Made by a program: the position numbers and the translations under genes. The notes under the pieces were generated by a model. The model saw nothing but the letters and a program-made list of their open reading frames with translations, was not told where the DNA came from and searched no databases. From Helianthus annuus (taxonomy: Eukaryota; Streptophyta; Magnoliopsida; Asterales; Asteraceae), in the NCBI RefSeq assembly GCF_002127325.2, contig NC_035449.2, forward strand, positions 84,240,026-84,304,025: a stretch of DNA of 64,000 nucleotides, given 5' to 3'. Positions 56,303 through 64,000 of this stretch are shown here, piece by piece (position 1 is the first letter of the stretch; every line of letters begins with the position of its first letter).

Positions 56303-56450
56303 AGGTAAACTCTGAAACACTTGGCTGATGACATGAGTGGTCAGTTATCTCCAAACTCAGTTCCAGCACCCAAACAACTCAAGTACACAGCTGGCATAGC
56401 CAATGGCCTAGTCAAAGAATCCACTGCCTTTCTAAACCAGAATAAAAAAG
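56303..56450 (+). pseudogene. Captured kinesin exon 3
   Basis: Reads KHLADDMSGQLSPNSVPAPK then QLKYTAGIANGLVKESTAF, matching in order the segment that follows exon 2 in KAC/KCA kinesins. Preceded by AACAAAACAG, an acceptor-like site. It ends in an A run. Confidence 0.6.
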
Positions 56451-56674
56451 TTCGTTTCATATTCTTTTTTTCTTTGCATGTGTGACAATGTCTGACCCAT
56501 TTATTCACCTTATGTTGCATCTCTAACGTGTCATATCGGTCAAAATCACTCATTAGGACTACCTGGTGCTACAATCTAATGCTAGATGGAGGTTTAACCA
56601 ATTTATGCTTTCACAAATCATGCATATGTGAACACTGGCTTTTTACTTAATCATTTTGGTGTATGACATTTCAG

Positions 56675-56815
56675 CTCATACCAAAGAATCTGCCAAGGCT
56701 TTAGTTGACATATCCAGATGCGAAGTTAGTTTTTGCGGTTGCTATGACAAGTGACAAAGACCATCAAGTATTTGCAAGAGAATTAGAAGCTGCAACCATG
56801 GATGAAGCATAGGAA
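56675..56815 (+). pseudogene. Captured dihydrofolate synthetase exon (FolC-like, frameshifted)
   Basis: After the acceptor-like ATTTCAG the frame reads (A)HTKESAKALVDI, then shifts to YPDAKLVFAVAMTSDKDHQVFARELEA. HTKESAKAL and AMxSDKDH are characteristic of plant dihydrofolate synthetase/folylpolyglutamate synthetase, which adds glutamate to dihydropteroate in folate synthesis. Only one exon is present, so it is not a working gene. Confidence 0.6.
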
Positions 56816-56974
56816 GAACAAAGAAGAAGACATAAATGAAAAAGAACGTTGGAATCCCAGAAATAGGAAGGAGGATAGCTGAAGAAGACTTCTAACCGGA
56901 AAATTACAATCTATCGAAAATCGAATTACTTAAGTTTTTATGCCGCCGCAACGCGCGGCGGGTAATAAACCTAG

Positions 56975-57215
56975 TTATAATATTAAAATCTTAAAAAATA
57001 AGAAGAAAAAACTATATCTTATCATTTATGTCCACTCAAGTTAATATATTAAGCTCTTATACATAGTATGGCATTATAGTAATACAATATTAAAATAGCT
57101 CTTATACATAATATGCCATTATAGTAATAAAATATTAAAAAATGCTATAATAATATTTAAATATTATTCTACTATTCATAGCCACTTAGATTTAATAATA
57201 ATAATAAAATAATAA

Positions 57216-57259
<44 letters not shown>

Positions 57260-57411
57260 GCTCTTATACATAGTATGGCATTATAGTAATACAATATTAA
57301 AATAGCTCTTATACATAGTATGCCATTATAGTAATAAAATATTAAAAAATGCTATACTAATATTTAAATATTATTCTACTATTCATAGCCACTTAGATTT
57401 AATAATAATAA

Positions 57412-57440
<29 letters not shown>
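56975..57440. repeat. Direct duplication of about 205 bp with AAT microsatellites
   Basis: The block from AGCTCTTATACATAGTATGG to GCCACTTAGATTT, followed by an (AAT)n tract, occurs at about 57051-57256 and again at 57257-57440. The copies differ at few sites. The AAT runs probably drove the duplication. Confidence 0.8.
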
Positions 57441-57445
<5 letters not shown>

Positions 57446-57599
57446 TATGCGACTAGCCCTTATAGTTTGTTGAAATTAACATGTTTTAGGTACTAAAGGT
57501 TTAAAGAAAGAACTGGAATATTAACTTTTGGGTTTAGGATCAAATAAAAAGACTCATAAAAGTAAAAAGTTTATAAAGACTCCTAAAAGAATCCACTAC

Positions 57600-57740
57600 A
57601 TAAAAAAAAAAAAAAAAAAAACACCCACCATCACCCAAAAACCTAAACCCCCTACCCCCTGTGTTTAGTTTTTTTAGGGTGGTGGTAGTGGTGTAAGGGT
57701 GGGTGTTTAGGTTTTGGGTGGTGGTGTAGTGGGTTTAGGT
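57600..57740. repeat. Low-complexity purine/pyrimidine inverted stretch
   Basis: A poly-A run, then CACCCACCATCACCC and AAACCTAAACCCCC. GGTGGTGGTAG and GGGTGTTTAGGTTTTGGGTGG follow, so the two halves can pair imperfectly. The single AAACCTAAACCC phrase is not a telomere array. Confidence 0.5.
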
Positions 57741-58014
57741 TTTAGATTCTTGTACACTTATAACTCTATAATACCTTCTTACACTTCTAATTTTTAAGAG
57801 AATTTATAGAATAATTTAACCCATAACTTTTGATTTTGTAACGTCACAAATATTAAGACTAACTGTAGTTAAAACTAATTGAAATCTATGAGTATATTCA
57901 TCATTTCACACCCTTGTACCAAAACCATTTTACTTTTTAGGAACCATGTGGATTTATTGCATAACTAACTATTATCTTTTAAACAATTTAACTAAATAAA
58001 TTTTGAAATGGTGG

Positions 58015-58880
58015 AAAAAGATATATGACGTATTTTTTTATATACGTTTCATTGTGTGAAACCAAGCAAAATTCAGCGCATAATTTTTTATCTACGTTTT
58101 ATGGTGTAAAATCATGCCGAATTAACCACATATTTTTTATATCTACGTTTCATTATGTGAAAAGTTATATACTCTAAAATATATTATCTATGCACCGCAC
58201 AATTTTTTATCCACGTTACGTTGTGTGAAACAGAGCCGAATCCACAATGTATTTTTTATCTACGTTTTGTTGTGTGAAAAGTTATATATATTCTAAAATA
58301 TTTTAAATGCCTCACTACGATTTTCATGTCTGCCTTTCGTTGTGTAAAAATGAGCCAAACTCACGACATATTCTTTATCTACATTTTGTTATGTAAAAAG
58401 TTATATATTCTAAAAGATTTTATGTACGTCACGACATATTTTTTTTATCCACGTTTCGTTGTGTGAAACAAAGCTGACCTCTTTACGTATTTTTTTCTCT
58501 ACGTTTCGTTGTGTGAGAAGTTACATATTTTAAAACATTTTATCTATGCCATGACATATTTTTTTTTATCTATGTTCCGTTGTTTGAAACCGAGCCTAAC
58601 TCACTACGTATATTTTTTTTATATAAATTTCATTGTGTGAAAAGCTGTATATTCTAAAAGGTTTTATCTAGGTTACGACATAATTTTTTGATCTACGTTT
58701 CCTATTGTGAAACCAAGCCGAACTCATGGCGTATTGTATTTATCTACGTTTCATTGTGTGAAAAGATATACAGTCTAAAAGATTTTATCTATATCAGATG
58801 TATTGTTTATCTACGTTTCGTTATGTAAAACTTAGCAAAATCACAGTACATTTTTTATCTACTTTTAGTTATGTGAAATC
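58015..58880. repeat. Degenerate 120-bp tandem array
   Basis: About seven copies of a unit with TTTTTTATCTACGTTTCGTTGTGTGAAAAG, broken here as TTTATCTACGTTT and GTTGTGTGAAA. GTGAAAAGTTATATA-type anchors lie near 58144, 58260, 58379, 58500, 58620 and 58743, steps of 116-123 bp. A half-unit substructure of about 60 bp is visible. No coding content. Confidence 0.8.
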
Positions 58881-59154
58881 AAGTCCAAGTAACCATTTCA
58901 AAAATTATTCAGTTAATTAATTAAGAAAATTGTAGTTAAATAATATAAAAAACAAGGAGAATTGAGTTTTGAAAGATAAGAGTTAATTAAGCAAGAAGTC
59001 TACGTGGTTTCTTTGAAGTAATAAGGTTGGATACTAAGATATGAAATGTCGAAATTAACCTTAGTTTCTAGTTAGATTTTAACTGATTTTAGCGTTGATA
59101 TCTTCGGATGTTATAAAATCAAAAGTTAATACCCTACATTGTTACTTTAATCAC
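58881..59154. other. Unassigned AT-rich DNA
   Basis: No gene or repeat boundary seen. Confidence 0.4.
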
Positions 59155-59545
59155 TTAGGGGAGGCGGGGTGCATGATGTTTGGCCATCGGGTACCCCCTA
59201 CACGCAGACCACACACCGTCGTCGATCAAGTCGATATGGTCGGTGGGTAGGGGTCTGTTTAGGTGGTTGCCGCTTGTGGATGTTTGTTGTTTTCAACACG
59301 ATGACCGTTCAACGGTCATAAATTTAAATAATTATTATTTTTTTCTTTTTAAACACTATAAATGCATAACCAAATCATACCACAATCACATAAATCAACC
59401 ACAAACTCTCAGATACTCTCTACTTTTTATACACTCATTCACCCACATTTTTTACACCATGTCTCACAACTCTTTTACTCCACCGATTGAAATCCCGATT
59501 GTGTTATTATCAGATGATAGTAGCCTATAATATTTTTTTAATGTC
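59155..59545 (+). mobile_element. Harbinger-like 5' end fragment
   Basis: After a TTA target-like triplet the sequence starts GGGGAGGCGGGGTGCATGATG, like plant PIF/Harbinger termini. CCGTTCAACGGTCATAA and a TATA-like CACTATAAATGC follow. A short ORF then starts at ATG 59460 (MSHNSFTPPIEIPIV) and stops after 23 codons. The right terminus is missing. Confidence 0.4.
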
Positions 59546-59559
59546 GCCGAGCAAGCCGA

Positions 59560-61062
59560 AATTAAAAGACACGGGAATGATCGGAGTGTCGCGCTCTGGT
59601 CAAAGATAAGATTTATATGCCCAAATTACCCTTAACAAATAGCTAGTGGTAGTAAGGGGTCGAACCACGAAGAGTATTTGGTTTGCGAGTGGACTTGATT
59701 GATTTTAAACGGTTGTCACAATTTATGAAGCTTGCTAAGAAATATATTAATTTGTTTGTTTGAAAGAGTGCCGGAATGAACTGACAAGATTGTTTTGATT
59801 ACTAAACTACTACAAATTTGCCTAATTGCACGAAAACTTGATGAATGGTTTTAAAGCAATATTTTGGAAAACAAGGTTCACACCCGGTTCGGTAATTGAA
59901 GTCCTAGGGTTTCTACACATTTTAGATTCAATTCAATTGCAAAAATGATTACTGAATTTAGTGTTACGAGGCTTAGGTGCTAAGAGTTATCAATGTCGTA
60001 AACGACGGACTGCAATGCACTTCGTTACCAAGAACATATAAACTCTAACCTAGACAAGGCATAATTGCACATAAAAATTTTGCAAAGTCAAATTTAATCT
60101 TCATTCGACAATTCATGAATACAATACAAATGCAAGACAATTATCATAAGTTTCAAAATCAAATCACAACTTGTCACAAATCGAATCTCAAACATAATGT
60201 TTAAACCCTAAGAACTTACGAAAACCTACACTGGGGTGAAACCTTCGGGAATTAGCCGCTCATGATGAACGGGACATGATCAACAATGGATGAGAGCTTG
60301 AATTCTTGCATCTTGAAGCTTTGAATCGGATGAAGGTAATGATTCGGGTTTGGGATGGAGGAAATTGATGGATGATGTGGTGGAATGATTCAATGGATAG
60401 TGATCAAGATGGTTGGTGATGATTGTGGATGAAGGTGAATGAGTTCTTGGCTCCAAGATGGTGTTTCAACCTCGCGAAATGCGTAACCCTCCAAGAAAGA
60501 GTCAAAACAAGTGATATAACCCATCCCCCAACTCAAAAATCAAGATTTTCACGAAGTGAGAATTCAGGCGGCGTCGCCGACGACCATTTAGGGCGTCCCC
60601 GACGACGCCTGGAAGTCTCAGTTTCACCCGACGGCTTAATCTGCTGTTTACGAAGGTTTCTGGCCGATGGAACAAACCAGAGGGCGTCGCCGACGGTGCC
60701 TCTAAATCCCATTTTTTTGTTTTCTTCATAACTTCTTCATTATAGCTCCATTTTACTCACCGTTATCGCCCACGTACTTTTAATTCAGCTCTCTATTATG
60801 CCATCTTCCAATATATTCATTTTAGATCCATTAACATCCCCCAAAACACATCTAATCGTCGTGATTAACCCGCTTTTGTTCATTTCACATCCCCGATTGA
60901 TCTCGTTCGCTCCCGGTGCTCCGTAAAGCTCCCAAATAGCTCCTTAAACTCCGTAAGACCTGTAAAACACAAATCCCATTAAAAGTAGGCTATTCGAGAT
61001 TAAAAATTAAGTAAATACATGAACTTAAACATTACCGAACACTGGTTTTCGCCCACGTATCA
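59560..61062 (-). repeat. Truncated LTR of an Athila/LARD-like element, minus strand
   Basis: The right edge reads CACGTATCA and is followed by CATCCCCACATG, the complement of a GTGGGGATG polypurine tract. This mirrors the layout of C2 at 12177-12193. GC-rich paired modules (GGCGTCGCCGACG and related) lie at 60563-60620 and 60680-60700. A TATA-like GTTATATCA on minus lies near 60513. The left edge is uncertain; the GGGGTCGAACCAC phrase at 59656 is common in plant LTRs. The ORF at 60423-60731 is a shadow of the GC-rich part. Confidence 0.5.
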
Positions 61063-61357
61063 CATCCCCACATGGGTCGAACGCCCACGTTTGCTTGCCC
61101 TCAAGCAAATCTGTTTTCACTTTCACGTGGGTCGAACGAGAAACGCACTTCCCATTCTTGAGACGTAAGTTAAGGTCTAAAGTCATACTCGATTCATAAT
61201 TTTTACAATTTTCAAAATATTTAGCGTTAAATGACAATTCATATAAAGATGATTATCCAAGATTAACCTGCCCTTGAAACTCACAAATCATACACATCCC
61301 TCACAATGTTCACTTTACTCGATTTACAAATAGGCTAATTATAATGATGTATTAGCA
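61063..61357 (-). other. Internal fragment next to the truncated LTR
   Basis: Contains TTTGCTTGCCCTCAAGCAAA at about 61089-61108. On minus this matches the TTGCTTGAGG-CAAGCAAA hairpin that precedes the polypurine tract of C2 near 12152. Cut off at 61358 by the next LTR. Confidence 0.5.
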
Positions 61358-64000
61358 TGTAACACCTCGAAAAAATTTACGTCCAATAATGTACTGACAC
61401 GTGTTATGGGCTTTGAATATGTGAAAACATACTTTAGAGGGACTAAAGTTGCCAAACGGTGAAACTATGGAATATAAGGGTCCAAAGTGTCAACAATGGA
61501 TAAATAGGCTCTAAAATAACCCTACATGGTGATTATAACCCTAAACGGATAAATCATGGATCATACGAAGCGGAAAATGTAAGAAAGTGAGGAATTACAA
61601 ACTACAGGGGCTAAACATGTCAACATGTTGGATTTATACCTCTGAGTGATCTTTTGGCAAACCCGAAGCTTTGTAATGATAAAATTTACTCACTAGAATA
61701 TGTGGTAAAAATTTCGTGAAGTTTCGTTATCGTATGAGAAAGTTATGATCAAAACCGTGCGCGAAGGGCTAAATGCGTCAACGTTGAATTTCGTGACTTT
61801 TCGGGTGAGCGCAAAGTTAACCGAGGACTTTACTATGTTTGTAAATGTCTCAAGGTCCATAAAAATCAAGTTTGAGGGTCTAAGGGTCAAGATAAATAGC
61901 CAAAACCACGTAACAAAGGACCAAGGACCAAAACTTCAACATTAAAAGAGATTTGAGGATCAGATGGGGCTAGGTGTCACTCCTAGGGCCCTAGGCGTGA
62001 CGCGAGGCCTGCCCAGCGACAGAAATCAGGTTATTGCAGTTAAGGGCCTGATTCCGAGTTGTAACCAGCTGTTACCCACTCTAAAGCCTCACCAATGGAC
62101 TTGCATGCATTTAGGGGCACTTGTAACCATCTTAGATCATTTATAGACTATTGAGGCAGCTCCTTATGAGATCAAAGTTCCATAAAAGGGGTCTTGTAGT
62201 TGTGATCATCCAAGACTTGCATTCTCAAAAATTCACAAGAGCAATTCTGGAGCTCTCTGGTCATCATCAAGGGTTCATAGGGCTTCCTTCTTGTCATTAG
62301 GACTCTTGTAAGTGTTCATACCCTTCTCTAATTTGTTCTAGCTTAGTTATTCAACCGAAAGTCAATCCGTCGTAAATTTAGTTTGACTTTTCGATTAAAC
62401 GAAAATGGCTCAGTCATTTCTCGAATTGAAAGTACCTATAAGTAGGTATTTATGTGGGTAACAAACCCTCAAAAGGGTATTTTCAGATTCCCACCCTAAG
62501 CAGGTTGATTGTCGAGTCAAAGCTTTTCTTAAAAAGTCAACAGAATGCGTTTTTGCAAAATTTAGCATAATTAGCAATATAGGTTACATGCAACCTGTTT
62601 GATCATCAAAATAACTTTGTAATTAATGTAAGAACATGTTTCATCATGATCAACTCGAAAATTTTTAGTCTAAACCCGGATCGGAACCGAAAGTCTCATA
62701 AATTGACTTTTTCTTTGACTCTCGATTCGGATCCGTGCATGCATGTTTGAGATCTGCCTTAGAGCTTATTTTAGACTATTTTTATATATGTGCAACTCTC
62801 TGAGATTTTACAAACTTGGTTCAACACTTATCCAATACATATGCATGTTACCGGTTATGCTTAAATATGACTATTTTGCCCTTTTTGATATAAAACCCGA
62901 TTTTTGAAAAAATGAGAGAGAAGAAATGTTTGTTGCTGATTTATAAACTTGCACCAAAAATTTGATATCAGTCGGAGGTCCAGATTTAGAGTTATGCTCA
63001 ATATCGTAAATTGAAAGCTTTATGTTAAATAAACGGCGTAATTAGAGTATAACCTATTTAAACCCACTTTTTGATATCAAACTTTTTACCCACTGATGTT
63101 ATATAATATTTTGGAATTTTTGAAGATTTTTATTTAATTTTTGGCTGATCGTATCATAGGTCTCTAAGTTTAATTCGGTTAATACCGGTTTTGACCTTTT
63201 TGGCCATAAAATGAGTTTTATAAATCTTTATGACCCCAAACCTTTTTCTACTGATTTTATTTGTTAAATAAATTATTTTGAGCATTCTGGAAATATAAAA
63301 ATATCAGCTTTCTTTTGAAAACCCGGAAACGGCTCTAAATCGCCTTTTTAAGCGTTTTTAACGCATAATATGTACTATAACCATATTAAGCGTATAAGGG
63401 TTATACCTACTGATGTATTTAGCATATTGTTATATAATAACAGTAAGTACAAGTTTTTGAACTCAGGTTTTCAGTTTTGACACTTTTAGCCCTTGTGAAA
63501 TTACCAAAATACCCCTAAGGTGCATAGTTCGATTTTATATGATAAGTTTTCATATATGGGTCATACCCTACTGTTATAACATGTCAAATTAAGTGTATTT
63601 ATTGTATAAATCAGACCTGTAACTCAGATTACAAATTTAACTCTTTTATAATCTTTTTAATGACCAAAATGCCCTTATAAGGCATAAATTGAGTTTAAAT
63701 TCATTCGGGGCATAATAGAACATAACTTGCTGATATTATAACATATTTAAGGCATATTATCTCAGGGAACTTGCATATGACTCTTATGGTTACCCGTAAC
63801 GCTCTTTTAGCGTTCGGTTCGGTTTATGTAACTAGTTTGCATAAATTGACCGAAACGGGTCAAACATTATCATTTTTTTTGTCTCAAAATCCAGAATGTA
63901 TTTAGCATACCCATATTATACAAGTATTCAAACTTGTCGGGTCTAAATCACATTCTATCCGGTCTTCGCTTAATCGTGCGCTTGAACCGTATCGTCCTTA
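61358..64000 (+). repeat. LTR of a further retrotransposon, running off the window
   Basis: Starts TGTAACACCTCGAAAA, a common start of plant Ty3/gypsy LTRs and similar to the minus reading of S2. TATA-like CATAAAAGGGG at 62181-62191. A perfect palindrome CCTAGGGCCCTAGG at 61982-61995 lies about 185 bp upstream of it. No primer site is reached by 64000, so the LTR is at least 2.6 kb or truncated. No coding content in this stretch. Confidence 0.5.

Larger units (their letters stand above)
40264..56974 (+). mobile_element. Helitron carrying captured kinesin and dihydrofolate synthetase exons, split by D1
   Basis: The 3' end is strong: GCCGC-CGCAACGC-GCGGC hairpin at about 56943-56960 and CTAG at 56971-56974, followed by T. 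The proposed 5' end is TCTATAACTACTAATAAGG at 40264, preceded by A. Native length without the 15.1-kb D1 insertion is about 1.6 kb. Inside are gene fragments with intron-like gaps between them, so genomic DNA rather than mRNA was captured, as Helitrons are known to do. The 5' end is the uncertain part. Confidence 0.55.

Noticed and set aside
57640..57740. Telomere-like AAACCTAAACCC
   Set aside because: Single imperfect units only. The plant telomere repeat TTTAGGG is not arrayed.
60423..60731. 102-codon plus ORF and 75-codon minus ORF
   Set aside because: They overlap the GC-rich module of a truncated LTR. No domain and no supporting context.

Overview
The window is plant nuclear DNA, most likely from the daisy family (Asteraceae). 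It is AT-rich, almost free of host genes and packed with nested LTR retrotransposons, Helitrons and MITEs. The one intact host gene is a BAHD acyltransferase of the anthocyanin malonyltransferase type (34835-36178, minus), whose motifs resemble the Asteraceae 3MaT group. The family assignment is by recognition; no search was run.

Left block (1 to about 28960) is one old Tat-type Ty3/gypsy element (A). It has a 5' LTR tail and primer site, a decayed gag, protease and reverse transcriptase, an antisense extra ORF, a 43-bp tandem array, a polypurine tract and a truncated 3' LTR. Element C1 (5075-26006, minus, target duplication GTTTC) cuts the antisense ORF in two. C1 is a non-autonomous Athila-like element. 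Its left LTR was later hit by C2, a younger sister copy in the opposite orientation (6583-13897, duplication CGTGG), by a deleted LTR element S1 (13915-16512, duplication TATGT) and by a Helitron-like segment H1 (16609-18632) carrying a MITE. Its internal region holds a solo LTR S2 (20864-22553, duplication GTCGA). C1 and C2 encode no gag-pol. They carry two small family-specific proteins and about 28 copies of a GC-rich paired hairpin module.

Middle block (28960-36310): a Mutator-like foldback MITE, a second Tat-type element B (gag and protease remnants), a Harbinger-type MITE and the BAHD gene.

Right-middle block (36311-56974): Helitron ends and a Helitron (proposed 40264-56974) that captured exons resembling a KAC/KCA-type kinesin and a dihydrofolate synthetase. 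A kinesin exon was split by D1 (40590-55696, minus, duplication GGGAC), a TR-GAG-like element with 3.3-kb LTRs and a 107-bp tandem array. D1's LTR was in turn split by D2 (42782-48584, duplication CATAC), a young gag-only element with 413-bp LTRs differing at 5 sites.

Right block (56975-64000): duplicated microsatellite DNA, a 120-bp tandem array, a Harbinger-like end, a truncated minus-strand LTR (about 59560-61062) and the start of another LTR (61358 onward).

The most unusual signals are the paired GC-rich hairpin modules of the C1/C2 family, the 23-copy TCGCT motif array in the D2 leader that matches hairpins in its own LTR, and a dyad-symmetric module upstream of the TATA box in most of the LTR families here.
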